From positions 1 to 38,110 of the forward strand of contig JBBQAA010000083.1 in assembly GCA_038276395.1 (NCBI GenBank): a stretch of DNA of 38,110 bases, read 5' to 3'. The notes under the pieces were generated by a model. The model did not search any database, was not told the origin of the DNA, and was given only the letters and a program-made list of their open reading frames with translations. This DNA comes from JBBQAA01 sp038276395. GTDB lineage: Bacteria; Actinomycetota; Thermoleophilia; Solirubrobacterales; Solirubrobacteraceae. A program made the translations under genes and the position numbers. Positions 12,768 through 21,610 of this stretch are shown piece by piece (position 1 is the stretch's first letter; every line of letters starts with the position of its first letter).

Positions 12768-14723
12768 ATGCGCCAGACGCTCCCCGACGGCACGCTGCTG
12801 GAGCTTCCGGACGGGGCCACGGGGAGGGATGCCGCCGCGGCCATCGGCGCCGGTCTCGCGCGCGCCGCGCTCGGCGTCCGGCTCGACGGAGAGCTGCTCG
12901 ATCTCGACCGTCCGCTGGCCCGCGAGGGCCACCTGGAGATCGTCACCGCGCGCGACGAGGCGGACGCGCTCTGGCTCATCCGCCACGACTGCGCGCACGT
13001 GCTCGCCGCGGCCGCGCTCGAGCTCTACCCCGGCGTGCGCATCTCGATCGGGCCGCCGATCGAGGACGGCTTCTACTACGACTTCGAGTTCCCGGACGGG
13101 GTCTCGCTCTCCGAGGCCGACCTGCCGGCGCTCGAGGAGCGGATGCGCGAGCACATCCGCGCCGACGAGGCGTTCACGCGCGAGGAGGTCCCCGTCACCG
13201 TGGCGCGCGAGCGCTTCGCCGCCGCGGACCAGCCCTACAAGGTCGAGCTGATCGACGACCTCGTCCGCGGCCAGCACGCCGAGACCGTCTCCCTCTACAC
13301 CAACGGCCCCTTCACCGACCTGTGTCGCGGCCCCCACGCGCCGGGCACGAAGCGGATCAGGGCGTTCAAGCTCCAGTCGGTGGCCGGCGCCTACTGGCGC
13401 GGGGATTCGAACCGTCCGATGCTCACGCGCGTCTACGGCACGGCGTTCCTCTCGAAGGAGGAGCTCGCCGCCCACCTCGAGCGCCTGGAGGAGGCCCGCG
13501 CGCGCGACCACCGCAAGCTCGGCCGCGAGCTCGGGCTCTTCATGTTCTCCGAGCTCTCGCCGGGCTCGCCGATCTGGCTACCGCCCGGCATGGCGATGTG
13601 GAACGCGCTCTCCGCGCTCTGGCGCGAGCAGAACCGCGCACGGGGCTACGAGGAGGTCAAGACGCCGATCCTGTGGGACGTCGAGCTGTTCAAGACCTCG
13701 GGCCACTGGGACAAGTTCCGCGAGAACATGTACTTCACCGACGTCGAGGGGCGCCCGATGGGCCTGAAGCCCATGAACTGCCCGGGCCACACCCAGCTCT
13801 ACGCGAACGAGCGCCGCTCCTACCGCGACCTGCCGTTGCGCATGGCCGAGCAGGGGCTCGTGCACCGCCACGAGCCCTCGGGCACGCTCCACGGGCTCAT
13901 GCGCGTGCGTCACATCACCCAGGATGACGCCCACATCTTCTGCACCGAGGAGCAGGTCGAGGCGGAGGTCGTCGGCTGTCTCGACTTCGGCTTCTACCTC
14001 TACGACCTGTTCGGCTTCACGCCGCGGATCGAGCTCTCGACGCGCCCGGAGAACCGCATCGGCACAGACGAGACCTGGGACCGCGCCGAGGCCGCGCTGG
14101 CCGGCGCGCTGGCCGCGCGCGGCCTGCCCTACGAGCTGAACCCGGGCGACGGCGCCTTCTACGGACCGAAGATCGACCTGCACCTGACCGACTCCCTCGG
14201 GCGCTCCTGGCAGCTCGGCACGATCCAGCTCGACTACGGGATGCCCGAGCGCTTTGGCCTCACCTACACGGGCGCGGACAACTCAGAGCACCGGCCGGTG
14301 ATGATCCACCGGGCGCTCTTCGGCTCCTTCGAGCGCTTCCTCGGCATCCTCGTCGAGCACTACGCGGGGGACTTCCCGCTGTGGCTCGCGCCCGTCCAGG
14401 CCATCGTCCTCCCCGTCGCCGAGCGCCACGACGGCTACGTGCGCGAAGCGGCGGCGGAGCTGCGGGCAGCCGGGCTCCGCGTCGAGGAGGACACGCGCAC
14501 GGAGTCGGTGGGCCGGAAGGTCCGCGGCGCCGAGCTCCGGAAGATCCCCTACATCCTCGTGGCGGGAGACCGGGAGCAGGAGGCGTGCTCGCTGTCCGTG
14601 CGCCACCGCGCGGCCGACGGCGAGACCGGCGCCGAGCCCGTGGGCGTGCTCGCCGAGCGCCTGGGTCGGGAGTCCGCCTCCCGCCGGGCCGTCGGCCGGG
14701 CGGCGCCGGCAGGGGCGTCCTGA
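12768..14723 (+). CDS. thrS: threonine--tRNA ligase
   Basis: Charges tRNA-Thr with threonine in the cytoplasm. 651 residues, normal for a full-length bacterial enzyme. Residues 1-62 are the TGS domain; 63-225 are the editing domain with H73xxxH77 and C186xxxH190, which removes mischarged serine; the class II catalytic core follows with the zinc ligands C338 (MNCPGH), H389 (DDAHIFC) and the histidine of MIHRALFGS, and motif 3 in the same stretch. The C-terminal anticodon-binding domain begins near WLAPVQAIVLPV. Stands alone, with a lipoprotein esterase gene after it. Confidence 0.98.
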   Translation: MRQTLPDGTLLELPDGATGRDAAAAIGAGLARAALGVRLDGELLDLDRPLAREGHLEIVTARDEADALWLIRHDCAHVLAAAALELYPGVRISIGPPIEDGFYYDFEFPDGVSLSEADLPALEERMREHIRADEAFTREEVPVTVARERFAAADQPYKVELIDDLVRGQHAETVSLYTNGPFTDLCRGPHAPGTKRIRAFKLQSVAGAYWRGDSNRPMLTRVYGTAFLSKEELAAHLERLEEARARDHRKLGRELGLFMFSELSPGSPIWLPPGMAMWNALSALWREQNRARGYEEVKTPILWDVELFKTSGHWDKFRENMYFTDVEGRPMGLKPMNCPGHTQLYANERRSYRDLPLRMAEQGLVHRHEPSGTLHGLMRVRHITQDDAHIFCTEEQVEAEVVGCLDFGFYLYDLFGFTPRIELSTRPENRIGTDETWDRAEAALAGALAARGLPYELNPGDGAFYGPKIDLHLTDSLGRSWQLGTIQLDYGMPERFGLTYTGADNSEHRPVMIHRALFGSFERFLGILVEHYAGDFPLWLAPVQAIVLPVAERHDGYVREAAAELRAAGLRVEEDTRTESVGRKVRGAELRKIPYILVAGDREQEACSLSVRHRAADGETGAEPVGVLAERLGRESASRRAVGRAAPAGAS

Positions 14724-14774
14724 GGTCTCGGAGTCGGGTAGGGTCCACACCGAGAGCTACAGGGGGAGCGCGCC

Positions 14775-16040
14775 ATGGGTCACCGGTCACAGAAGCGCAG
14801 GGGTCTGGTCCTTGCCGTGGCGACGCTCGCCGCCGGCGCTGTGGCCGGCTGCGACGTGCCCAGGCCGGACGGGGCGGGCACCATCCGCTACCGCGATCAG
14901 GTCTTCAGCGCGGCCACGGTGACGAGGGACATCCAGTACGGCAGCGCGGTACCGCAGAACGCGACGACGGCGATCCCGCTGAGGCTCGACATGTACCGCC
15001 CCACGGGCGACACCCAGACGAGGCGTCCCGCGCTCGTCTGGGTGCACGGCGGCGGCTACTCCGGCGGCGACAAGGCAGGCGGTCCCTCGGCCGATCTGGC
15101 CCAGAAGTTCGCCAAGCTCGGCTACGTCACGGTGTCCATCAACTACCGGCTCATCTCGCCGGGATGCACCGGATCGAACATCACCCCGGCGTGCTACCAG
15201 GCGGCGGTCGACGCTCAGCACGACGCCCAGGCGGCGGTGCGCTTCCTGCGGGCCCAGGCGTCGACTTACGGAATCGATCCCAGCCGCATCGGGATCGGCG
15301 GCGATTCGGCCGGGGCCATCACGGCGACCGCGGTGGCCGTGCACTCTGAGGATCCGGGGGACAGCGGGAATCCCGGCTATCCGTCGACCGTGCGCGGATT
15401 CTCCTCGATCTCGGGAGGGCTTCCGGGCGGGATCTTCGCCGGCGCCGGCGACGCGCCCGGCGTGCTCTTCAGCGGCACCGCCGACCAGGTCGTGCCCTAT
15501 CAGTGGTCGGTCGACACCGCCCATGCGCTGCAGGCGGGCAACGTCGCCGCCTTCCTGGAGACGCTCGACGGCGCCGGGCACGATCCCTACTACGGCCCGT
15601 ACGTCCAGCAGTTCTACGAGCAGTCGGACTATCTCTTCTACCTGATGCTCGACGCCGGACACGCCGCCGGCCAGTCGCCGGCCGTGCGCGCGAGCGCGAC
15701 GCGCATGGAGCGACGGTTCGCCAAGCGCTATCCGCGATTTGCACGGGCCATGCGGCGGGCGGCGACTCGCGCGCGCGCCGCCGACAGCTACACCGATCCG
15801 TTCGCCATGAGGGGTCCAAGCGCTCTGTGCCGCGGTCAGCACCTACCCGCCCATCGCGTGCGCGGCATGAGGTCGACCCCGTACAAGGTCTGCGTGGGCG
15901 CGCTGCGGCGGCTCCGAGCCCACCGTCGGCTCACCGCGAGGTCGGCGTGCCGCAGCGAGACCCACCGGCATATCCGCGGGCTGCGGGGGACGCCGTTCTC
16001 CCGCTGCGTCGCGGCCGGCAAGCGTCTACACAGGCGGTGA
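14775..16040 (+). CDS. lipoprotein alpha/beta hydrolase with Cys-rich C-terminal repeats
   Basis: 421 residues from ATG 14775, preceded by an AGGGGGAG Shine-Dalgarno, one of the few clear ones here. An N-terminal hydrophobic signal ends in a lipobox (VAGC26), so it should be lipid-anchored outside the membrane. The hydrolase domain has the oxyanion HGGG (91-94), the nucleophile GGDSAG (S178) and GAGHDPY for the catalytic histidine, as in the carboxylesterase/BD-FAE-like group. The last ~70 residues hold two copies of a repeat (about 350-380 and 391-419) of the form CR-x-H-RG-x-R-TP-xx-CV-x-A-x-RL, very basic with two cysteines each. These may bind the wall or cell-surface polymers. Substrate unknown. 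Confidence 0.8.
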   Translation: MGHRSQKRRGLVLAVATLAAGAVAGCDVPRPDGAGTIRYRDQVFSAATVTRDIQYGSAVPQNATTAIPLRLDMYRPTGDTQTRRPALVWVHGGGYSGGDKAGGPSADLAQKFAKLGYVTVSINYRLISPGCTGSNITPACYQAAVDAQHDAQAAVRFLRAQASTYGIDPSRIGIGGDSAGAITATAVAVHSEDPGDSGNPGYPSTVRGFSSISGGLPGGIFAGAGDAPGVLFSGTADQVVPYQWSVDTAHALQAGNVAAFLETLDGAGHDPYYGPYVQQFYEQSDYLFYLMLDAGHAAGQSPAVRASATRMERRFAKRYPRFARAMRRAATRARAADSYTDPFAMRGPSALCRGQHLPAHRVRGMRSTPYKVCVGALRRLRAHRRLTARSACRSETHRHIRGLRGTPFSRCVAAGKRLHRR

Positions 16041-16059
16041 GGCGCCAGCTCTCCCATCG

Positions 16060-16088
16060 GTGACAGAAGCGCGGGAGACGGCTATACT
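16060..16088 (+). promoter_or_regulatory. promoter of infC-rpmI-rplT
   Basis: GTGACA (16060-16065), a 17-bp spacer and TATACT (16083-16088) make the best sigma-70-type promoter in the window. Transcription should begin near 16095, leaving a leader of about 64 nt before infC, unlike the leaderless genes. Confidence 0.75.
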
Positions 16089-16106
16089 CCGTTTCCGTTG
16101 ACTCCG

Positions 16107-16139
16107 ATGCATCCGCTCACCGGGCCGCGCCCTTCTTGA
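16107..16139 (+). CDS. possible 10-codon leader peptide of infC
   Basis: ATG 16107 starts about 12 nt after the predicted transcript start and encodes MHPLTGPRPS before TGA. No Shine-Dalgarno is visible. It could be chance, or an upstream ORF that couples infC to translation. Confidence 0.2.
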   Translation: MHPLTGPRPS

Positions 16140-16158
16140 CGCCGCGCCCCATCACTTA

Positions 16159-16827
16159 GTGCCGGTCCCGAAGAAGTTCGACCGGCGCCCGCCCGAGCGG
16201 GACCAGACGCGCGTCAACGACCGGATCCGCGTGCCCGAGGTGCGCCTGATCGGCGACGACGGCAACCAGGTCGGGATCCTGAAGACCCCGGACGCCCTGC
16301 GCTACGCCCAGGAGCGGGACCTCGACCTCGTGGAGGTGGCGGCCGACGCCCGGCCGCCCGTCTGCCGCGTGCTCGACTACTCGAAGTTCAAGTACGAGCA
16401 GGCCCAGAAGCTGAAGTCCGCGCGCAAGCACCAGCAGCAGATCAACGTCCGGGAGATCAAGCTCCGCCCGAAGATCGCGGACAACGACTACGGGACGAAG
16501 AAGGGCCACGTCGAGCGGTTCCTCAAGCACCGCGACAAGGTCAAGGTCACGATCATGTTCCGCGGGCGCGAGGTCACGCACCCCGAGCGGGGGGAGGCGC
16601 TTCTCCAGCGCCTGGCCGAGGATCTCGGCGAGCTCGCGGTCATCGAGCAGCGCCCGACGCAGGACGGGCGGAACATGACGATGCTGCTCGGGCCGGGCAA
16701 GACCGAGGAGGAGCTCGAGGCCAGCGAGCAGGCCGCCGCGGCCAACGGGGCGGCACCCGACGGCGCGGTTGCGTCCAACGCCCCCGCGGCGGAGGCCGAC
16801 GCCGACGCCGACGCCGACGCCTCGTAG
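16159..16827 (+). CDS. infC: translation initiation factor IF-3
   Basis: Binds the 30S subunit and proofreads start-codon selection. 222 residues from GTG 16159. The N-domain (RVNDRIRVPEVRLIGDDG, GILKTPDALRYA, DLDLVEV) and the linker-C-domain (EIKLRPKIADNDYGTKKGH, VTIMFRGREVTHPE) match IF-3 throughout. An unusual Ala/Asp-rich tail of ~45 residues ends in an ADADADAD run. In frame with no overlap to rpmI, 13 bp away; forms the classic infC-rpmI-rplT operon. GTG is a weak but normal start, while E. coli uses AUU for autoregulation. Confidence 0.97.
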   Translation: MPVPKKFDRRPPERDQTRVNDRIRVPEVRLIGDDGNQVGILKTPDALRYAQERDLDLVEVAADARPPVCRVLDYSKFKYEQAQKLKSARKHQQQINVREIKLRPKIADNDYGTKKGHVERFLKHRDKVKVTIMFRGREVTHPERGEALLQRLAEDLGELAVIEQRPTQDGRNMTMLLGPGKTEEELEASEQAAAANGAAPDGAVASNAPAAEADADADADAS

Positions 16828-16840
16828 ACTGACGGGCTCG

Positions 16841-17044
16841 ATGCCGAAGATGAAGTCCCATTCGGGCGCCAAGAAGCGCTTCAAGGTCACCGGGACCGGC
16901 AAGGTCCGCGGCCGTCACTCCTTCACGAGCCATATCCTCGAGAAGAAGTCGCCGAAGCGCAAGCGCCGGCTCGGCCGCCCCGCGATCATCGGCCCGCACG
17001 ACGCCCCGCGCGTGAAGAAGCTCCTCGGGCAGGGGTCGAAGTGA
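16841..17044 (+). CDS. rpmI: 50S ribosomal protein bL35
   Basis: 67 residues, very basic: MPKMKSHSGAKKRFKVTGTG is the family signature, with SHILEKKSPKRKRRL following. Start ATG 16841 chosen because upstream frame is not conserved. The stop overlaps the rplT start by four bases (GTGA). Confidence 0.97.
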   Translation: MPKMKSHSGAKKRFKVTGTGKVRGRHSFTSHILEKKSPKRKRRLGRPAIIGPHDAPRVKKLLGQGSK

Positions 17045-17406
17045 CCCGCGTCAAGCGCTCGGTGCACGCGCGCAAGAAGCGCCGCGCGACGCTCGAGCTG
17101 ACCAAGGGCTTTCGCGGCGAGGCACACTCGAACTACAAGCGGGCCAAGGAAGCGCTGCTCAAGGCCGACCAGTACCGCTACCGCGACCGCCGCAACCGCA
17201 AGCGCGACTTCCGCCGCCTGTGGATCCAGCGGATCAACGCCGCCGCCCGCGAGAACGGCATGTCCTACTCGCAGTTCATGCACGGCCTCGCGCTGGCCGA
17301 GGTCGAGCTCGACCGCAAGATCCTCGCCGACATCGCCGTGCGCGACCCCGAGACCTTCCGCCGATTCGCCGAGCGCTCGCGCGAGGCAGTGTCGGCCGCC
17401 GCCTAG
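17041..17406 (+). CDS. rplT: 50S ribosomal protein bL20
   Basis: 121 residues from GTG 17041. Binds 23S rRNA early in large-subunit assembly. TRVKRSVHARKKRRATLEL, GFRGEAHSNYKRAKEALLKA and LWIQRINAAARENGMSYSQF are typical. Last gene before a strong terminator. Confidence 0.97.
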   Translation: MTRVKRSVHARKKRRATLELTKGFRGEAHSNYKRAKEALLKADQYRYRDRRNRKRDFRRLWIQRINAAARENGMSYSQFMHGLALAEVELDRKILADIAVRDPETFRRFAERSREAVSAAA

Positions 17407-17433
17407 ACCAACCGTCGACACCTCGCCTCACGC

Positions 17434-17473
17434 GGGCGCCGCTCCCCGACCGGGACGGCGCCCTTTCTCGTTT
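17434..17473 (+). terminator. rho-independent terminator after rplT
   Basis: GGGCGCCG (17434-17441) pairs perfectly with CGGCGCCC (17456-17463) around a 14-nt loop and is followed by TTTCTCGTTT. It closes the infC-rpmI-rplT unit just before the rRNA methylase. Confidence 0.85.
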
Positions 17474-17481
17474 CTGAGCCC

Positions 17482-18183
17482 GTGATCACCTCCGCCACCA
17501 ACTCCCGCCTCCAGCTCGCCCGCCGCCTGCACCGCGCGCGGGATCGCCGCGAGCTCGGGCTCTTCGTGGCCGAGGGGGAGGACCTGCTGGTCGCCGCCGA
17601 CGCCGCGGGCTGGGTCCCGGAGGAGCGCCTGGCCGCCGCGGGCTCGGGCCTGGCCGGGGACGAGGTCGAGCCGGACCTGCTGGCCGGCGCCTCGGCGCTC
17701 GGCTCGGGGACGCGGACGCTCGCGATCTACCGCGTGCGCTTCGCGGAGGCGGTGGCGGGGCCGCGCTGCGTGGCCCTGTGGGGCGTGCGGGACCCGGGGA
17801 ACGTCGGGGCCGTCCTGCGCTCGGGCCTCGCCTTCGGCGTCTCCGGGGTCGCCCTCGGGCCGGACTCCGCCGACCCGTGGGGTCCGAAGGCGGTGCGGGC
17901 GAGCATGGGCGCCGTCTTCTCCGTGCCGGTGGCGCGCGTCGCGGGGCTCGACGCGCTGCCGGCGCCTCGGATCGCCCTCGTGGCGCGGGCCGGCTCCCCG
18001 CTGGCGGGGCCGGCCGAGGCGTTCACCCTCCTCGTCGGCGCCGAGCGGGAGGGTATGCCCGCGGAGGTCGCCGCGGGCGCCGATGAGACGGCGCACATCC
18101 CGATCGCCTCGGAGTCCCTGAACGCGGCGATGGCGGCGACGGTCGGGCTCTACGAGCTGACCCGACCTAGGATCGCCGCGTGA
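17482..18183 (+). CDS. SpoU/TrmH-family RNA methyltransferase
   Basis: 233 residues from GTG 17482. A SAM-dependent 2'-O-methyltransferase of rRNA or tRNA. An N-terminal substrate-binding part (NSRLQLARRLHRARDRRE...FVAEGEDLL) is followed by the SPOUT knot: motif 1 DPGNVGAVLRSGLAFG, motif 2 LLVGAEREGMP and motif 3 IPIASESLNAAMAATVGLYE. Its place between rplT and pheS is the usual tsnR/rlmB-like gene of actinobacteria. The exact nucleotide target is not readable. Its stop overlaps pheS by four bases. Confidence 0.9.
   Translation: MITSATNSRLQLARRLHRARDRRELGLFVAEGEDLLVAADAAGWVPEERLAAAGSGLAGDEVEPDLLAGASALGSGTRTLAIYRVRFAEAVAGPRCVALWGVRDPGNVGAVLRSGLAFGVSGVALGPDSADPWGPKAVRASMGAVFSVPVARVAGLDALPAPRIALVARAGSPLAGPAEAFTLLVGAEREGMPAEVAAGADETAHIPIASESLNAAMAATVGLYELTRPRIAA
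18168..18173 (+). promoter_or_regulatory. -10 hexamer TAGGAT before pheS
   Basis: TAGGAT inside the end of the methyltransferase gene, 6 bp before GTG 18180; suggests pheST can also start from its own leaderless transcript. Confidence 0.45.
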
Positions 18184-19223
18184 GCCCGACCGACCGCATC
18201 TCAGAGCTCCGTCGCGAGGCCGAGGCGGCGCTCGCGGGCGCGGGCTCCTCGGAGGCGCTCGAGGCCCTCCGGGTCCGCTTTCTCGGCCGCAAGGCCGAGC
18301 TGCCGCAGCTCCTGCGCTCCGTCGCCGCCCTGCCCGCCGAGGAGCGCGGCGCCGTCGGCCGCGCCGCCAACGCGGCGCGCCAAGGCCTCGAGGCGCGCTT
18401 CGAGGAGCGCGGCGCCGCCCTGGCCGCGGCCGAGCTGCGCGCGCGCCTGGCCGAGGATCGCGTGGACGTCACCCTGCCCGGCTCCCCGGTCTCCCCGGTC
18501 GGGCGCCTGCACCTCCTGACCGCGACGCGGCGGGAGATCGAGGACGTCTTCGTCGGGCTCGGCTTCGACGTCGCCGAGGGCCCCGAGGTCGAGACCGTCT
18601 ACTACAACTTCGATGCCCTGAACCACGACCCGGCCCACCCCGCGCGGGCCGCGACCGACACGTTCTACCTCGACGACACGACGGTCCTGCGCACCCACAC
18701 GTCCCCGGTGCAGGTCCGCTCGATGGAGGCCCACCCGCCGCCGCTCTACGTGATCGCCCCGGGCCGCGCCTATCGGCGCGACTCCGACGCCACCCACACG
18801 CCCGAGTTCTTCCAGATCGAGGGCTTGGCGGTGGACGAGGGCGTGACCCTCGCCGATCTCAAGGGAACGCTCCTGGCCTTCTCCCGCGCGATCTTCGGGG
18901 AGGACCGGGAGGTCCGCCTGCGCCCGCACTTCTTCCCGTTCACCGAGCCCTCGGTCGAGGTCGACGTCTCCTGCTTCATGGTCCACGTGCCGGGCGAGCG
19001 CTGCGCGGTGTGCAAGGACACGGGCTGGGTCGAGATCCTCGGCTCGGGCATGGTCGATCCGAACGTGTTCGGCTACGTGGCCGAGCACGGCTACGACCCC
19101 GAGCGGATCTCGGGCTTCGCCTTCGGGATGGGGATCGAGCGGATCGCGATGCTGAAGCACGGCGTGCCCGACATGCGGCTGCTCTACGAGAACGACGTGC
19201 GGCTGCTGGAGCAGTTCGGATGA
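18180..19223 (+). CDS. pheS: phenylalanine--tRNA ligase subunit alpha
   Basis: 347 residues from GTG 18180 (GTGA overlap). Catalytic subunit of the alpha2-beta2 enzyme. An N-terminal coiled coil (about 1-85) contacts tRNA; the class II core has motif 1 around RLHLLTATRREIEDVFVGLGF, motif 2 YRRDSDATHTPEFFQIEG and motif 3 GFAFGMGIERIAMLKHG. Length and motifs are normal. The stop overlaps pheT (ATGA). Confidence 0.97.
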   Translation: MSPTDRISELRREAEAALAGAGSSEALEALRVRFLGRKAELPQLLRSVAALPAEERGAVGRAANAARQGLEARFEERGAALAAAELRARLAEDRVDVTLPGSPVSPVGRLHLLTATRREIEDVFVGLGFDVAEGPEVETVYYNFDALNHDPAHPARAATDTFYLDDTTVLRTHTSPVQVRSMEAHPPPLYVIAPGRAYRRDSDATHTPEFFQIEGLAVDEGVTLADLKGTLLAFSRAIFGEDREVRLRPHFFPFTEPSVEVDVSCFMVHVPGERCAVCKDTGWVEILGSGMVDPNVFGYVAEHGYDPERISGFAFGMGIERIAMLKHGVPDMRLLYENDVRLLEQFG

Positions 19224-21610
19224 GGGTCCCGCGCGAGTGGCTCGAGGAGTTCGTGGCGATCGGGATCCCGACCGCCGAGCTGGCCGAGCGCCTGGCCATG
19301 ACCGGCACCGAGGTCGACCGCGTGCTCCGCCACGGCCCGGGCTCGGCGGACGCGTTCGTCGTCGGCCGGGTGCTCACCGCCGAGGCGCATCCGAACGCCG
19401 ACCGCCTGCGCGTGTGCAAAGTGGACGTGGGGGAGGGCGACCCCGCGACGATCGTCTGCGGCGCGCCGAACGTCGCGGCCGGCCAGACCGTGGCCGTGGC
19501 CCGGCCGGGCGCGCTCATGCCCGGCGGCGTGCGCCTCGGGCAGGCGAAGCTCCGCGGGGTCGCCTCGGAGGGGATGATCCTCGCCGAGGACGAGATCGGA
19601 CTCGGCACCGACCACGCAGGGATCATCGTGCTGGCCGACGGCCTGACGGCCGGGTCTCCGCTCGCCGAAGTCCTGCCCCTCGGAACCGACGTGCTCGAGC
19701 TCGAGGTGACGCCCAACCGGCCCGACTGCCTGGGGCTCCACGGGGTGGCGCGGGAGGTCCACGCGGCCACGGGCGGCGCGCTCGGAGAGCCGCCGTCGGC
19801 GGTCGATCCGGGCTCGCCGGGCGGCGAGGTGCCGGGGGTCGAGATCGTCGTCTCGGTGCCCGAGCTGTGCCCGCGCTTCACCGCGCGGCTCTACGAGGGC
19901 GTCGAGGTCGGGCCCTCGCCGCCGTGGCTCCGTGCCCGCCTCATGGCCGCGGGCCAGCGCCCGATCTCGAACGTCGTCGACATCACGAACTACGCGATGC
20001 TCGTCACCGGCCAGCCGCTGCACGCCTTCGACTGGGATCGCGTGGCCGGCGGGCGCCTCGAGATTCGCCGCGCGGGGGAGGGGGAGGAGGTGCGGACGCT
20101 CGACGGCCAGACCCGCCGGCTCGACCCCGACGTGGTGCTCATCGCCGACGCCGAGGGCCCGACGTCCATCGCCGGGGTGATGGGCGGCGAGCGCTCCGAG
20201 GTCCAGGCGGACACGACCCGCGTGCTCATGGAGGTCGCGACGTGGGACGGGCCGAACATCAACCGCACCTCGGCCAGGCTCGGCCTGCGCTCGGAGGCCA
20301 GCGGGCGCAACGAGAAGGGCCTCCAGCCCGAGCAGACGTTCGAGGCCCAGGCCGTGGCCGCGCGCCTCATGGAGGCGGTGTGCGGCGTCACCCCGACGGG
20401 CGGCACGGTCGACGCCGGCGGTCCCGGGCCGGCGGCGCTCACGCTTCGCCTGCGCCGTGGGCGCCTCGCCGGGCTGCTCGGCCGGGAGATCCCCGCGCCG
20501 GCCGTCGAGCGGATCCTCGGCGCGCTCGGGTTCGGGGTCGCCGAGGCGGAGGACGGCTGGGACGTGACGGTGCCCCACTGGCGCCGCGCCGACGTCACGC
20601 GCGAGGCCGACCTCGTCGAGGAGGTCGTGCGCCTCGACGGCGTCGAGAAGCTCCCGGCCACGCTGCCGCCGCGCCGCGGCGTGCGCGGGCGCCTCTCGCC
20701 CCGTCAGGTCTTGCGCCGCCGCGCCGCCGACGCGCTCACCGGCCGCGGGCTCTCCGAGGTCGTGGGCTGGAGCTTCACCGCCCCCGACCTCGTCGACCGC
20801 CTGGAGCTGCCCGAGGGCGATCCCCGGCGGCACGTGGTTCGGATCCGCAACCCGATGAGCGAGGAGGAGTCGGTCCTGCGCACGACGCTCCTTGGCTCGC
20901 TGCTCGAGAACGCCGCGCGCAGCCTTGACCGCGGCGCCGGGGCGGTGCGCCTCTTCCAGCTCGGCACGGTGTTCTTCGCCACGCCCGAGGGCCATCTCCC
21001 CCGCGAGCGCCAGCACCTGGCCGGGCTGCTCGCCGGCCCGGTGCGGCCGCCGAGCTGGCGCGAGTCGGCGCCCGGGGCGGCGGACTTCTTCGCGGCCAAG
21101 GGGGTCGTCGAGGGGCTCCTGGCCACGCTGCGGGTCAGGGCGGACTTCGCCGCCGCCGAGGAGCCCTTCCTGCACCCCGGCCGCGCGGCCCGCATGGGCG
21201 AGCTCGGCTGGCTCGGCGAAGTCCATCCCCTGGTGCTCGAGCGCTGGGAGCTCCCGCCGCTTGTCGCCTTCGAGCTCGACCTCGACGCGGTCGAGCCGGT
21301 CGGCGCGCCGCAGTTCCGCGCCCTGCCGGAGCTGCCCGCCGTCCACCAGGACCTGGCGATCGTCGTCGACGAAGGAGTGAGCGCGGCGGCCGTGCTCGCG
21401 GCTGCGCGCGGCGCCGCGGACACGCTCGAGGCGGTCGAGGTCTTCGACGTCTACGCCGGTGCGCAGGTGGGGGAGGGGCGGGTCTCGCTCGCTCTCCACC
21501 TCACCTTCCGCGCTCCCGACCGGACGCTGACCGAGGCGGAGGCGAGCGCCGAGCGGGAGCGGATCCTCGCCCGGCTGCGGGACGCGGTGGGGGCCGACGC
21601 CCGTGCCTAG
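19220..21610 (+). CDS. pheT: phenylalanine--tRNA ligase subunit beta
   Basis: 796 residues from ATG 19220. RVPREWLEEFV opens the protein; residues ~40-150 are the tRNA-binding OB domain (VLTAEAHPNADRLRVCKVDVG); the B3/B4 editing module includes PISNVVDITNYAM; a B5 DNA-binding-like domain and the inactive synthetase-like core follow, with a C-terminal ferredoxin-fold anticodon domain (FRALPELPAVHQDLAIVVDEG ... FRAPDRTLTEAEA). The longer upstream frame overlaps pheS and was rejected. argC starts inside its last codons. Confidence 0.97.
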   Translation: MRVPREWLEEFVAIGIPTAELAERLAMTGTEVDRVLRHGPGSADAFVVGRVLTAEAHPNADRLRVCKVDVGEGDPATIVCGAPNVAAGQTVAVARPGALMPGGVRLGQAKLRGVASEGMILAEDEIGLGTDHAGIIVLADGLTAGSPLAEVLPLGTDVLELEVTPNRPDCLGLHGVAREVHAATGGALGEPPSAVDPGSPGGEVPGVEIVVSVPELCPRFTARLYEGVEVGPSPPWLRARLMAAGQRPISNVVDITNYAMLVTGQPLHAFDWDRVAGGRLEIRRAGEGEEVRTLDGQTRRLDPDVVLIADAEGPTSIAGVMGGERSEVQADTTRVLMEVATWDGPNINRTSARLGLRSEASGRNEKGLQPEQTFEAQAVAARLMEAVCGVTPTGGTVDAGGPGPAALTLRLRRGRLAGLLGREIPAPAVERILGALGFGVAEAEDGWDVTVPHWRRADVTREADLVEEVVRLDGVEKLPATLPPRRGVRGRLSPRQVLRRRAADALTGRGLSEVVGWSFTAPDLVDRLELPEGDPRRHVVRIRNPMSEEESVLRTTLLGSLLENAARSLDRGAGAVRLFQLGTVFFATPEGHLPRERQHLAGLLAGPVRPPSWRESAPGAADFFAAKGVVEGLLATLRVRADFAAAEEPFLHPGRAARMGELGWLGEVHPLVLERWELPPLVAFELDLDAVEPVGAPQFRALPELPAVHQDLAIVVDEGVSAAAVLAAARGAADTLEAVEVFDVYAGAQVGEGRVSLALHLTFRAPDRTLTEAEASAERERILARLRDAVGADARA

